From contig NZ_JAKVTV010000002.1 of the NCBI RefSeq assembly GCF_022489035.1, positions 310,001 to 374,000 of the forward strand: DNA of 64,000 nucleotides, in the 5' to 3' direction. The DNA comes from Christiangramia lutea. Its GTDB lineage: Bacteria; Bacteroidota; Bacteroidia; Flavobacteriales; Flavobacteriaceae. The translations under genes were made by a program, and so were the position numbers. This document shows, piece by piece, positions 8,691 through 17,519 of the stretch (positions are counted from its first letter, which is position 1; every line of letters starts with the position of its first letter). The notes under the pieces are model-generated. The model was not told the origin of the DNA. It worked only from the letters and a program-made list of their open reading frames with translations, and made no database searches.

Positions 8691-9335
8691 TTATTGCTTG
8701 ATCTCGTTCAAGAGCAGAAAAGCCTTATTGATATAATCCTTCTCCAGGAATAAAGCGAAATAGTTCGAGGTTGATATCATTTCAAAAACCGGTATACCTT
8801 CATAAGCCAATAATTTGAATAAATAAAAATACAGCCCAACCGTTTGCGAACTGTTTTTAGGCAATCCTATCGTTATTGAAGACAGTTCTTCCTTTACAGA
8901 AACGCGAACCTCATTTCTAAAACATTTTTCTACCAGGTCTGTAAGGCTGGAAGAAACCAGGATGTTACTCTCCTGATAATTACTTGAATAATTCAGGTAT
9001 ACTCCGGTTTGATCTTTTACTGCTTCAAGCAACCTTGCCTTATTAGAGATAATCGTTTTGGAATTTAAAAAAGTATATTCGGTAATGCCAGACCTCACTA
9101 TGATATCCCCAAGCTCCCTTAAACTGCGCATATTGATCTTAGTTCGGGTAGGAGCATAACGTCTTAAGGCCATGATTATACTTCCCTGCTTTACAGGTTT
9201 GTGCATTTCTTTTTCAACCTGAGGTTGTATATCGGCAGCCAGGCCACTAAAATTCACAATATCCCTTGCGATGGCATCATCTAAAAATGGCTGGTGACGT
9301 ATGATATCATGCACACAGGTAGTTATAGTCTTCAT
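8691..9335 (-). CDS. ACT-domain-like protein paired with aspartate kinase
   Basis: The 214-residue protein has an N-terminal region resembling a small helical domain (DDAIARDIVNFSGLAADI, PVKQGSIIMALRRYAPT). Two regions with the beta-alpha-beta pattern of ACT domains follow, the clearest being ITIGLPKNSSQTVGLYFYLFKLLAYEGIPVFEMISTSNYFALFLEKD. That segment closely mirrors the regulatory ACT domain of aspartate kinases, as in the neighbour at 9437. No kinase motifs are present. It is transcribed divergently from that aspartate kinase, 101 bases away. A role as an amino-acid sensor for the same pathway is an inference. No characterised family name is recognised. Confidence 0.7.
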   Translation of the reverse strand: MKTITTCVHDIIRHQPFLDDAIARDIVNFSGLAADIQPQVEKEMHKPVKQGSIIMALRRYAPTRTKINMRSLRELGDIIVRSGITEYTFLNSKTIISNKARLLEAVKDQTGVYLNYSSNYQESNILVSSSLTDLVEKCFRNEVRVSVKEELSSITIGLPKNSSQTVGLYFYLFKLLAYEGIPVFEMISTSNYFALFLEKDYINKAFLLLNEIKQ

Positions 9336-9358
9336 TGTTAAATATTGAACATTTTGTG

Positions 9359-9366
9359 CAAATGTA
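9359..9366 (-). promoter_or_regulatory. Putative -7 element TACATTTG for the ACT-like gene
   Basis: On the minus strand this octamer fits TAnnTTTG and lies 24 bases upstream of the ATG at 9335, inside the 101-base divergent region shared with aspartate kinase. No convincing -33 element accompanies it. Confidence 0.3.
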
Positions 9367-9436
9367 TATAAAATGAAATATATTCTTTGGCAGCCCTCAA
9401 TTAAATAATACTTATGCAGCCTAGATTTAAAGCGAT

Positions 9437-10771
9437 ATGAAAGTATTAAAATTTGGAGGTACCTCAGTAGGCTCGGCCGCCGGGATCAGGAATGTGAAAA
9501 AGATCACTCTAAGTGAGTCCGGGGGTAAGATCCTGGTACTATCTGCTATGTCTGGAGTGACTAATATGCTTGTGGAGCTATCAGAAAAGGTTAAAAATGA
9601 GCAGCTAGAGGAAATTGATGAAATCATAGATCAGGTAAAAATTAAACACTTTTCGTTGATCGAGGAATTATTTACCGGTGGAGTTGAAACAAGCTCGATT
9701 AAGAATAATATTAATTCCCAGGTAGAAACTTTAGGTGAAGTCTGTAATTCTTCGTGGAACAAACAGGTAGATGCTAAAATTCTTACTACCGGAGAAAGCC
9801 TCCTTACTTTTATTTTTAGTGCTTATTTGAAGCATCAAGGGGTTAAAAATACCCTTCTGGATGCAAAGCAATTCATGCATATTAGTAATCTGGAAAACCC
9901 TGATACGCTTCAAATTGGAGAACTTCTCAATGATTACCTGAAAGAATTGCCGCAAAATGATATTCTTATTACACAGGGATTCGTTAGAATTGATGGCGAT
10001 TCCGAAGTGAATACCTTGAAAAGGGGAGGAAGTGATTATACGGCTACCATTCTTGGTGCGGCGATTAGAGCTTCTGAAGTCGAGATCTGGACAGATATTA
10101 GCGGACTTCATAACAATGATCCAAGATATGTACAGAACACCCATCCGGTTTCCCAATTAAGTTTTGAAGAGGCGGCTGAACTTGCTTATTTTGGTGCTAA
10201 GATCCTTCATCCTCAAACAATTTCTCCGGTAATAGGAAAAAATATTCCGGTATACCTTAAAAATACATTTACTCCTGAAGCTACTGGAACCTGTATTAGT
10301 GCCCTGGCAGAGAGAAAAGGTCTTAAAGCAATTTCAGCAAAGGATGGTATCACCGCTATCAAGATAAAATCTAACCGAATGCTAATGGCACATGGTTTTC
10401 TAAAAAAGATCTTCGAGATTTTCGATAAATATGAAACTGCCATAGACATGATCACCACTTCAGAAATAGCGATTTCTCTAACTATTGATGACTGTTCTTC
10501 TTTAGATTCTATTGTAAGCGATCTTCATAATTATGGCGAAATAAGCGTGGATACCAACCATAGCATTATTTGCGTGGTAGGTGAGGGGCTCATCGAAGAC
10601 AGGGGAACTTCCAGATTATTTGAAATACTGCAGGATGTACCGGTGAGAATGATCTCATATGGGGGTAGTAACAATAACATATCGCTACTGGTAGATACCA
10701 GAAACAAAATTGAAGTACTTCAAAAATTAAATAAAAAGCTATTTGCTGAACAGTTCAGCAGTACTATCTAA
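9437..10771 (+). CDS. Aspartate kinase
   Basis: The 444-residue enzyme starts with KFGGTSVGS (4-12), the nucleotide-binding motif of aspartate kinases. It continues with the aspartate-site segments TTGESLLT and RGGSDYTATILGAA, then EIWTDISGLHNNDPR and the helix LSFEEAAELAYFGAKILHP. Residues from about 300 on form two ACT domains (ITAIKIKSNRMLMAHGFLKKIFEIFD and the C-terminal VPVRMISYGGSNNNISLLV). It makes aspartyl phosphate for lysine, threonine and methionine synthesis. This is a monofunctional form with no homoserine dehydrogenase fused. It is divergent from an ACT-like protein and followed by a strong terminator. The ACT domains predict feedback control; the effector cannot be named from sequence alone. 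Confidence 0.95.
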   Translation: MKVLKFGGTSVGSAAGIRNVKKITLSESGGKILVLSAMSGVTNMLVELSEKVKNEQLEEIDEIIDQVKIKHFSLIEELFTGGVETSSIKNNINSQVETLGEVCNSSWNKQVDAKILTTGESLLTFIFSAYLKHQGVKNTLLDAKQFMHISNLENPDTLQIGELLNDYLKELPQNDILITQGFVRIDGDSEVNTLKRGGSDYTATILGAAIRASEVEIWTDISGLHNNDPRYVQNTHPVSQLSFEEAAELAYFGAKILHPQTISPVIGKNIPVYLKNTFTPEATGTCISALAERKGLKAISAKDGITAIKIKSNRMLMAHGFLKKIFEIFDKYETAIDMITTSEIAISLTIDDCSSLDSIVSDLHNYGEISVDTNHSIICVVGEGLIEDRGTSRLFEILQDVPVRMISYGGSNNNISLLVDTRNKIEVLQKLNKKLFAEQFSSTI

Positions 10772-10801
10772 AACTAAATAAACCATTTTTTTGTGTAGTG
10801 A

Positions 10802-10836
10802 AAACCGTCGTGACTTTATAGAACCGGCGGTTTTTT
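10802..10836 (+). terminator. Intrinsic terminator after aspartate kinase
   Basis: AAACCGTCG at 10802-10810 pairs over nine positions (one G-U) with CGGCGGTTT at 10825-10833 and is followed by a run of T. The convergent glycosyltransferase gene ends at 10835, inside the tail. Confidence 0.75.
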
Positions 10837-12073
10837 AGTTTTTATTCCTGTTTTTCTCCTCGATGAACCTGGACATAAAGTAGGTGCTTTTATGCAAATG
10901 ATGTTTCAACATTTTCCCGGTGAAGTTTAAATTTCGCTGAGCCTGAAGGTTTTCAATGACTTGATTAATTTTTTTCTCAAATCTTTGGAAATGTATCTCT
11001 TTATTGAATCTCTCATTAAATATTTCAAATCCCGATTCTTGTGATGTATTCCAAAACTCTTTATCCCGGTAAAGTCTCACCGCCGAATCTATGAAATTCT
11101 CAGTTTCGTTAATGATGAATCCATTCCATTTTTCTGAATTATTAATACCTTCAGCACCGATGGTGGTGGTAACGGAAGGAGTTCCATTATACATGGCTTC
11201 CACTAACTTTCCTTTTAATCCCGCACCAAATAGTATTGGAGCAAGGCAGATTCTGGAACTTGCCATGACCTTGTTCGAATCTTTTACCCAGCCGTGAACC
11301 ATAAAACCATCCAGGGATTTATTTAGATCCAGGACTTTCTTGGAAGGATAGGCTCCGTAAATATGTAGATTGACTCCTGGTAATACCTTTCTAATTTTAG
11401 GCCAGATTTTCTTTTTCAGGTTTAAAACTGCATTCCAGTTAGGCTCATGAAGAAAATTCCCGATACTTATAAAATCCTTCCTCTCATCAAAATTTGGTAA
11501 TTCTGATCTTTTTTCTTTCGAAATTGGGTTGAACATGAATGGTAAATAGAAAAGAATATACCCAGGGATTTGAAATTTTGACATCAACAACTGAAGTTCA
11601 ACCTCAGAGATAATAAGGCTAAGATCACATCTGTACATAGCTGCTATCTCCCTTTTCGCCAGTTCTGAATCCAGGTAAAAATATTCCGGATCTTTATTTT
11701 CTTTAAATGCTCTCTGGCGGGCGTTCCTTAGAAAATGCAGGTCTTCAGTATCAAGTATTTTAAGTGCATCTGGACAGATATCATCTACGCGCCAGCCAAA
11801 CTGTTCTTCCATCATAAAACGATCAAAAAGTACCATTTCAGGCATCAGGGATTCAAGGAAAACATCAAATTCAGGATCATTCAACCTGATTCTCGCCAAT
11901 TTAACGCCAATTTCTTCAAGCCTGGCCATATTATCGGTTTCCCGTGCAGTGGTGGCGAAGGTTATTTCATAATCCTGTTTAAGAAAAAATTCTATCAATT
12001 GCATCATCCTGGCTCCTGCGGCGGAGGAAGCAGGTTCGGGCCAGACGTAACCAATAATTAAAAGTCTAGACAT
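10835..12073 (-). CDS. GT-B glycosyltransferase (group 1 / GT4-like)
   Basis: The 412-residue protein has an N-terminal sugar-acceptor half starting MSRLLIIGYVWPEPASSAAGAR. The C-terminal donor half contains FISIGNFLHEPNWNAV, the VHGWV segment, and a GAGLKGKLVEAMYNGTPSVTT motif corresponding to the E-x7-E-type nucleotide-sugar site of GT4 enzymes. It has no membrane helix. Its stop sits in the terminator of aspartate kinase, and its start is 25 bases from the upstream SLC13 gene, so the two may form one minus-strand unit. The acceptor could be a surface glycan or lipid, but no other glycan genes are nearby. Confidence 0.85.
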   Translation of the reverse strand: MSRLLIIGYVWPEPASSAAGARMMQLIEFFLKQDYEITFATTARETDNMARLEEIGVKLARIRLNDPEFDVFLESLMPEMVLFDRFMMEEQFGWRVDDICPDALKILDTEDLHFLRNARQRAFKENKDPEYFYLDSELAKREIAAMYRCDLSLIISEVELQLLMSKFQIPGYILFYLPFMFNPISKEKRSELPNFDERKDFISIGNFLHEPNWNAVLNLKKKIWPKIRKVLPGVNLHIYGAYPSKKVLDLNKSLDGFMVHGWVKDSNKVMASSRICLAPILFGAGLKGKLVEAMYNGTPSVTTTIGAEGINNSEKWNGFIINETENFIDSAVRLYRDKEFWNTSQESGFEIFNERFNKEIHFQRFEKKINQVIENLQAQRNLNFTGKMLKHHLHKSTYFMSRFIEEKNRNKN

Positions 12074-12098
12074 TCATTTTATTTTCAAAAGTACGGCT

Positions 12099-13910
12099 TT
12101 AAAGTTTTCCTGAAAGCAGGATAGTGGCGACGATCCAAAGGATAATTGAAACTGCTCCTCCAATAATGAAGAAGTGTTTGAACCTGTAAATACCCATACC
12201 ATATATTATAGTATTGGTCTGGTAGCCTACCGGAGTGAAAAAGCTGAAATTCGATGCAAACAAAACAGCCAGTATAAAGGGTTTAGGATCCATGTTAAGA
12301 TCGGCGGCAATGGTTATGGCTATTGGGGTGATAATGATGGCAGTTGCATTATTGGAAATAAATCCACTAAGAAACATGGTGACAAAGAATAACAGGCCAA
12401 TGATAAGGAAGTTTTCCTTATTGCTGAATAGTTTTAAAAGGTTTTCAGATATCCATTGATCGGCTCCGGTATTACTCATGGCTACTCCTAAAGGAATCAT
12501 TCCAGCGAGCAGGAATATGATCTGCCAGTTGATCTGTGAGTAGATCTTACCAAGATCAATACATTTAAAGAGTATCATTAGAAAACATCCTACTAATGCA
12601 CTTTTTAAGATAGGGAAGATCGAAAAAGCAGATAGCCCAATTACCAATAGCAAAATTCCCAGGGAAAAATTTCTTTTGAATTTGGTAGAAACATTTATAT
12701 CCTGATATTGGTGAAGAATACTAATATTATCCATTTTACGAAGTTGTTCCAGGTCATTTTCGGTCACCTCTACCAAAAGTCGATCACCAACTCTTAATTC
12801 GATATCATCAGACTTTTGATCGAAGATCCGTCTTCCAGGCTTTATAAAACTTCTCCTTTTCCGAATTGCAAGAGGTATTGCGCCATGTAGATCGTACCAA
12901 CCTACAGATTTAATGCTTTTCCCTATAAGTGGTGAGTTAGGTAACATTAGGATCTCTATAAGTTCAATGTTTTCTTCGATGTTTTCAGCTTCTGTATCTA
13001 ATGGAGACTCTATTCGGTTTTCAGAATTTTTAATGATGATAAAGTCACCTGAATTCTTTAATTCCAGAAGATGTTCCATTTTACATCTTAGAAGAAGCTG
13101 GTCATTTTCCTTTAGAGTCGTAAACGGTCCGGGGTGATCATTGATCACTCCTTTTCTTTTTAATCTAAGAACCTCTATACTATCTTCATCCCTGCCAAAA
13201 ACGTCTCCTAAATTACGTCCTATTAGAGCGGAATCTTTTTTAATGATGATTTTAGTTATGAATTCGTCAAGGTCATAATCCGTCCCAAGACTATTTCCCT
13301 TTTTCCTGGGAAGAAATCGTATCATTAGACTTACCACGATAATGGTAATGGCCATGAAAATGAAGCCGTACCAACTAAACTCAAAAAAGCCAAACCTGTC
13401 TACGCCTCTTTTCATGGCTTCTGCATTTACGATAAGGTTTGTAGATGTTCCCATTAAAGTACAACTCCCGCCAATGATCCCGGCAAAGGATACAGGGAGT
13501 AATAATTTCGAATCAGAAACGTCATATTTTGCACTTAGTTCATCAATTATTTTCACAAATACCAAAACAACAGCAGTAGTGTTTATGAAAGCTGAGATGC
13601 TTCCGGCTATAAACATAAAAACTGGTACCATTAGAAAAAGAGGAAGCCCTCGTAATTTCCTTAAACCTCTTGCCAGCCAGTCAATCACACCATTATCTTC
13701 CAGGCCAATAGCCATGATCATTAAGGCTAGTACCGTAATAGTTGCCGGACTAGAGAAGCCTGAAATAGCCTCTTCAGGAGTTATTAGGTTTGCCAGCAGT
13801 AAACTTACCATTATGAAAAACGCGATCTTGTCTACCGGAAATATTTCCAGTGCAAACAACAGGATCACCATTACAATGATCACGAATAGGATAATGATTT
13901 CCAGAGTCAT
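12099..13910 (-). CDS. SLC13-family permease with central TrkA_C (RCK_C) domains
   Basis: The 603-residue protein has hydrophobic segments at both ends (about 1-195 and 405-603), flanking a hydrophilic centre with two TrkA_C-type repeats (DSALIGRNLGDVFGRDEDSIEVLRLKRKG and NSPLIGKSIKSVGWYDLHGAIPLAIRKR). The membrane halves carry the SLC13/DASS signatures SFAGIIGGSCTLMGTSTNLIVNA and NNATAIIITPIAI. Members import dicarboxylates or sulfate with sodium. The RCK_C pair may sense an ion or nucleotide. It likely shares a transcript with the glycosyltransferase downstream. The family is clear; the substrate is not. Confidence 0.92.
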   Translation of the reverse strand: MTLEIIILFVIIVMVILLFALEIFPVDKIAFFIMVSLLLANLITPEEAISGFSSPATITVLALMIMAIGLEDNGVIDWLARGLRKLRGLPLFLMVPVFMFIAGSISAFINTTAVVLVFVKIIDELSAKYDVSDSKLLLPVSFAGIIGGSCTLMGTSTNLIVNAEAMKRGVDRFGFFEFSWYGFIFMAITIIVVSLMIRFLPRKKGNSLGTDYDLDEFITKIIIKKDSALIGRNLGDVFGRDEDSIEVLRLKRKGVINDHPGPFTTLKENDQLLLRCKMEHLLELKNSGDFIIIKNSENRIESPLDTEAENIEENIELIEILMLPNSPLIGKSIKSVGWYDLHGAIPLAIRKRRSFIKPGRRIFDQKSDDIELRVGDRLLVEVTENDLEQLRKMDNISILHQYQDINVSTKFKRNFSLGILLLVIGLSAFSIFPILKSALVGCFLMILFKCIDLGKIYSQINWQIIFLLAGMIPLGVAMSNTGADQWISENLLKLFSNKENFLIIGLLFFVTMFLSGFISNNATAIIITPIAITIAADLNMDPKPFILAVLFASNFSFFTPVGYQTNTIIYGMGIYRFKHFFIIGGAVSIILWIVATILLSGKL

Positions 13911-14043
13911 ATAAAAAGCCTTATTCTATATAAATTTAAATCTAAGTTAGGTTGCCCCGAATGTTTTCTGAAATATTTATGATTATAGAATTGTTGCAGA
14001 GACTTAGTATTTCTAAATTCTTAAGAAAATTTTTATTTGAATT

Positions 14044-14544
14044 ATGAGTAGAGGATTTGTGAAAGAAGAAGATCAGGAAGAACCGGTATTGGTTCCGCCA
14101 AGGGCAGCATTGCCGGAAGGAGTTACAAATTATGTAACCGAAAATGGCTTGCAAGAGCTAAAGACAGAATTGAAACAACTCGAAAAAAGCAGGGCAGAGG
14201 TAATAGGTGAAAATGAAACTGAAAAAAGAAGAACGCAAAGTCTTATTGATGGTAAGATAAATCTGTTAACTGAAAGATTAAATACTGCCCGACTATTAAC
14301 TCCTGAAGAATTACCTAAAGATGAAGTACGCTTTGGAGCGAGATTGCAATTTCAGAATATAACTACAAATCAGAAACAGGAATTTCAAATTGTTGGTGTA
14401 GATGAGGCCAACGTTAAATTGAAAAAGATCGCATTTGTAGCTCCCATCGCCAGGGCGGTAACCGGAAAGAAAGAAGGAGAAATCGCAGAATTTAAATTAG
14501 GTGAGGAAGTTAAAAAGTTGAAAATACTTAAGGTAACATACTAA
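14044..14544 (+). CDS. GreA/GreB-family elongation factor
   Basis: The 166-residue protein begins MSRGFVKEEDQEEPVLVPPRAALPEGVTNYVT, the usual opening of the GreB-like subgroup in Bacteroidota. A coiled coil follows (NGLQELKTELKQLEKSRAEVIGENETEKRRTQ, about 36-70), then the FKBP-like C-terminal domain (RFGARLQFQN through GKKEGEIAEFKL). Gre factors enter the RNA polymerase secondary channel and stimulate transcript cleavage in backtracked complexes. The coil tip holds several acidic residues (GENETE) but not the classical D-x-x-E spacing of E. coli GreA, so activity could differ. It stands alone between divergent and co-directional neighbours. Confidence 0.85.
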   Translation: MSRGFVKEEDQEEPVLVPPRAALPEGVTNYVTENGLQELKTELKQLEKSRAEVIGENETEKRRTQSLIDGKINLLTERLNTARLLTPEELPKDEVRFGARLQFQNITTNQKQEFQIVGVDEANVKLKKIAFVAPIARAVTGKKEGEIAEFKLGEEVKKLKILKVTY

Positions 14545-14669
14545 TCTATTCTGCTTAATTTTTTACTTGAAATTGATTTAAGATTCTTCTCAGGATCATT
14601 TTCCTACATATTTTATTTCGGGATATTTAACTGAAGTCTTCCTGAACCTCTGATTTATAGAATTTTATT

Positions 14670-14701
14670 TGATTACATTTAAAGGAAATTAAATGTAATC
14701 A
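14670..14701. repeat. Perfect 13-bp inverted repeat abutting the doxX start
   Basis: TGATTACATTTAA at 14670-14682 and its exact reverse complement at 14689-14701 flank the six-base spacer AGGAAA, and the ATG of the DoxX gene starts one base later. There is no T-run, so it is not a typical terminator. It could be an operator for the gluconate operon. As RNA, it is a hairpin that places an AGGA-containing loop just ahead of the start codon. Confidence 0.6.
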
Positions 14702-14702
14702 C

Positions 14703-15116
14703 ATGAATTCTTACAGAACCAACCTAAATTTGATGAATACAGATATTGGTTTGCTCATTTTTAGAGTTTCTATATCAGTATTAATGCTAACCCATGGCTA
14801 CCCAAAACTTTTAAGATTTTTTGGTCCCGAGGAGATTAACTTTGCAGATCCCTTTGGATTAGGTCAAACTTTGACTTTTGGTTTGGCCGTTTTTGCTGAA
14901 TTCGTTTGTTCAGTTTTTGTTCTATTTGGTTTTCTAACGAGGTTTTCGGCAATTCCTATAGTAATAACAATGGCCGTTGCTGCCTTTTTTATACATGCTA
15001 CAGATGGATTTGGAAAACAGGAATTGCCCATAATCTATATGATAAGTTTCTTATTTCTTGTTTTTAGTGGAGGCGGGAGGTATTCCCTTGATTTTTTAAT
15101 TCAGAATAAAAAATAA
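14703..15116 (+). CDS. DoxX-family membrane protein
   Basis: The 137-residue protein has four predicted membrane helices (about 13-35, 55-78, 82-100, 110-128) and the family motifs FRVSISVLMLTHGYPKL, FAEFVCSVFVLFGFLTR and GGGRYSLD. DoxX proteins are poorly characterised quinol-linked or redox-associated membrane proteins. It is the first gene of an operon with gluconokinase and gluconate permease genes, with six bases to the next start. A perfect inverted repeat lies directly before its ATG. Its specific job in gluconate use is unknown. Confidence 0.85.
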   Translation: MNSYRTNLNLMNTDIGLLIFRVSISVLMLTHGYPKLLRFFGPEEINFADPFGLGQTLTFGLAVFAEFVCSVFVLFGFLTRFSAIPIVITMAVAAFFIHATDGFGKQELPIIYMISFLFLVFSGGGRYSLDFLIQNKK

Positions 15117-15122
15117 GTTCTA

Positions 15123-16112
15123 TTGAATAAGGTCTATGTTTTAATTGGTGTTTCCGGGGTAGGTAAAACTACTCTTGGTAGATTACTGGCTGAAAAATTG
15201 TCCTTAGCTTTCCATGATGCCGATGATTTCCATTCTGAAGCTAATAATGAAAAATTGAAGGCAGGAATTCCTTTAAATGATAAAGATAGAGAATCCTGGT
15301 TGACATCGCTTTCTAGATCTATTGAGAAATGGTCTGAAAGCTCTGGCGCTGTTCTGGCCTGTTCTGCTTTAAAAGAAAAACATCGGGAAGAATTATCTAA
15401 AAATATAGGCGATAAGATAGTGTGGATCTATTTATACGAAGACTTTGAGACTATCTCTGAAAGGTTAAAAGCCAGAAAATCTCATTTTTTTGATCCAACG
15501 TTATTAAGGTCACAATTCGATATTCTTGAGCCACCCAGGTATGGAATTCAAATAAAGGTTGAAGATAAACCGGAAGTTTCACTAGATAAGATCCTAAATA
15601 CGTTGAGTAAACCACGAATAGGATTAATAGGGCTTGGAGTTATGGGCCGAAGCCTGGCATTAAATATCGCCCGTAATGGTTTTCCTGTTTCTGTATATAA
15701 TCGAAAAGAAGGAGAAAAGCATCAGAATATTGCCAAAGATTTTTCGAGCACCCATTCCGATAAATATGAGATACCAGCTTTTGATGATCTCAAGAGTTTT
15801 ATTTCAGCATTAGATACGCCCAGGAATATTCTGAACCAGGAAAAAGCAGACCACCTATTACTGAATCCTGCTATTGCTGAAATTTTGAATGAAAATAAGG
15901 GATTTTTAAAATCTATAACTTCAAGAGCTCTTGATGCAGGATGTCCTATGCCGGTGAGTTCTGCGGCCCTGAATTATTTCCTGAATTTTGTAAGAGGAAA
16001 TACTTCAGCGAATATTATCCAGACGCAAAGAGATTATTTCGGTGCACATACTTACGAACGGTCAGATAAACCACATGGTGAATATTTTCATACTAAATGG
16101 AATTCTGAATAA
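15123..16112 (+). CDS. Gluconokinase fused to an internally deleted 6-phosphogluconate dehydrogenase
   Basis: Residues 1-160 form a complete gluconokinase: P-loop GVSGVGKTT (9-17), HDADDFHS (31-38), PLNDKDRESWL (50-60), CSALKEKHRE (80-89) and RLKARKSHFF (114-123). Residues 163-234 are the start of a 6-phosphogluconate dehydrogenase (RIGLIGLGVMG Rossmann motif). From 235 the sequence jumps to that enzyme's last 95 residues (LLLNPAIAEIL, QRDYFGAHTY, FHTKW). About 300 residues, including the catalytic lysine and histidine and most of the substrate domain, are missing in frame near base 15825. The kinase should work; the dehydrogenase should not. The start is TTG, six bases after doxX, with no ATG nearby. 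The stop overlaps the permease ATG by one base. Confidence 0.88.
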   Translation: MNKVYVLIGVSGVGKTTLGRLLAEKLSLAFHDADDFHSEANNEKLKAGIPLNDKDRESWLTSLSRSIEKWSESSGAVLACSALKEKHREELSKNIGDKIVWIYLYEDFETISERLKARKSHFFDPTLLRSQFDILEPPRYGIQIKVEDKPEVSLDKILNTLSKPRIGLIGLGVMGRSLALNIARNGFPVSVYNRKEGEKHQNIAKDFSSTHSDKYEIPAFDDLKSFISALDTPRNILNQEKADHLLLNPAIAEILNENKGFLKSITSRALDAGCPMPVSSAALNYFLNFVRGNTSANIIQTQRDYFGAHTYERSDKPHGEYFHTKWNSE

Positions 16113-17458
16113 TGGATCTACAAATTTTAATTGCGGTCTTATTGGGAATTTCTATTCTTCTTTTCCTGATCCTAAAGTTAAAGATCCAGGCTTTTCTGGC
16201 TTTACTTATTGTTTGCATTCTGGTAGGAATTCTGGCTGGATTACCTGCTGAAGATATTCTTTCCACCATGCAGGAAGGGATGGGCAGTACCCTGGGATTT
16301 GTGGCTACCGTGGTTGGACTGGGGGCATTGTTTGGAGGGATTCTGGAACAATCTGGTGGGGCGAAGAATTTAGCCAGGTATTTACTTGAAAAGACAGGAG
16401 AAAAACGTTCACCCTGGGCTATGATGTTCACTGGTTTTATTGTTGCCATCCCGGTGTTTTTTGACGTAGCTTTTATAATCCTCGTTCCAATAACCTATGC
16501 TTTGAGTAAAAAGACAGGCAAATCTTTGCTTTTATATGCTTTGCCTTTGCTGGCCGGTCTCACCATCACCCACGCCTTCATTCCTCCGACACCGGGACCC
16601 ATTGCTGTTGCCGACATTCTTGGAGCAGACCTGGGTTGGGTGATCTTGTTTGGAATAATTACTGGAATTCCGGTAGCTATCATCAGCGGACCTATTTTCT
16701 CAAAATATATTTCAAAGAAGATTTATATCGAACCACAGGATTTCACAAAATCATCAGGTATTAGCGAAGAAGACCTGCCTGGTCCTGGTTTGATCTGTGC
16801 TATAATTTTCGTTCCTATTGTCCTTATTGTAACTAACACAATTTTGAACAGCCCTCTTTTTCAGGATAGGTCGATACCATCAATTTTATTGTACCTGATA
16901 AATATTTTAGGACATCCCTTTACCGCCCTGATCATTGCCAATTTGCTAGCCTGGTATTTTCTTGGAGTTAAACGTGGAATGGGAAAGCAATTTCTGAATA
17001 AAACGGCATTGAAATCTTTTGAGGCAGCAGGGATCATTATTTTGCTCACTGGGGCAGGAGGTGCCTTTAAACAGATATTGATAAGGACCGGGGCCGGTGA
17101 AATGATCGCACAGTCTCTCAATCAAACCTTTTTCAATCCATTGATTTTCGGATTTTTAATTGCTTTGATTGTAAGGTTGCTTCAAGGATCTGCTACCGTG
17201 GCAATGATAACCGCAGCGGGAATAACGGCGCCCGTACTTTCATCGACAACCCAATCTTCCGCAGAAATATCCCTGGTTGTAATTGCAATTGCCGCTGGTG
17301 CATCGGGCTTTTCTCACGTAAATGACAGTGGTTTCTGGTTAGTAGGAAAATATCTTGGGCTAACCGAAAAGCAGACTTTTAAAACCTGGACGGTTATGAC
17401 AGGCATCATCTCTGTTCTTGGACTTTTCGTAAGTTCTGTAATCTATTCAATCTTATAA
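16112..17458 (+). CDS. gntP: GntP-family gluconate permease
   Basis: The 448-residue protein has about twelve hydrophobic helices and GntP motifs: GMGSTLGFVATVVGLGALFGGILEQSGGA, HAFIPPTPGPIAVADILGADLG, and near the end RLLQGSATVAMITAAG and GFSHVNDSGFWLVGKYL. The family imports gluconate or related sugar acids with protons. Its ATG overlaps the last base of the gluconokinase fusion stop, so import and phosphorylation are coupled. The product, 6-phosphogluconate, would need an intact dehydrogenase or an Entner-Doudoroff route from elsewhere in the genome. Confidence 0.93.
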   Translation: MDLQILIAVLLGISILLFLILKLKIQAFLALLIVCILVGILAGLPAEDILSTMQEGMGSTLGFVATVVGLGALFGGILEQSGGAKNLARYLLEKTGEKRSPWAMMFTGFIVAIPVFFDVAFIILVPITYALSKKTGKSLLLYALPLLAGLTITHAFIPPTPGPIAVADILGADLGWVILFGIITGIPVAIISGPIFSKYISKKIYIEPQDFTKSSGISEEDLPGPGLICAIIFVPIVLIVTNTILNSPLFQDRSIPSILLYLINILGHPFTALIIANLLAWYFLGVKRGMGKQFLNKTALKSFEAAGIIILLTGAGGAFKQILIRTGAGEMIAQSLNQTFFNPLIFGFLIALIVRLLQGSATVAMITAAGITAPVLSSTTQSSAEISLVVIAIAAGASGFSHVNDSGFWLVGKYLGLTEKQTFKTWTVMTGIISVLGLFVSSVIYSIL

Positions 17459-17473
17459 GGTCATTGAAATAAA

Positions 17474-17497
17474 AAAGGAGCGCATTGGCGCTCCTTT
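17474..17497 (-). terminator. Hairpin terminator shared by gntP and the OmpA gene
   Basis: AAAGGAGCGC and GCGCTCCTTT form a ten-base-pair stem around ATTG. On the minus strand it is followed by a run of six T, so it should end the OmpA-family transcript. It lies just after the convergent gntP stop. Confidence 0.75.
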
Positions 17498-17519
17498 AAA
17501 TTTGAGAAAGAAATATAGT

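Noticed and set aside
9731-10156. 141-codon minus-strand frame inside aspartate kinase
   Set aside because: It is antisense to catalytic motifs of a clear enzyme and has no domain of its own.
13342-13914. 190-codon plus-strand frame inside the SLC13 gene
   Set aside because: It is antisense to well-conserved membrane segments and lacks any recognisable domain.
14670-14701. Terminator between the Gre factor and doxX
   Set aside because: The palindrome is perfect but has no T-run on either strand and abuts the start codon, so it is treated as a regulatory repeat.
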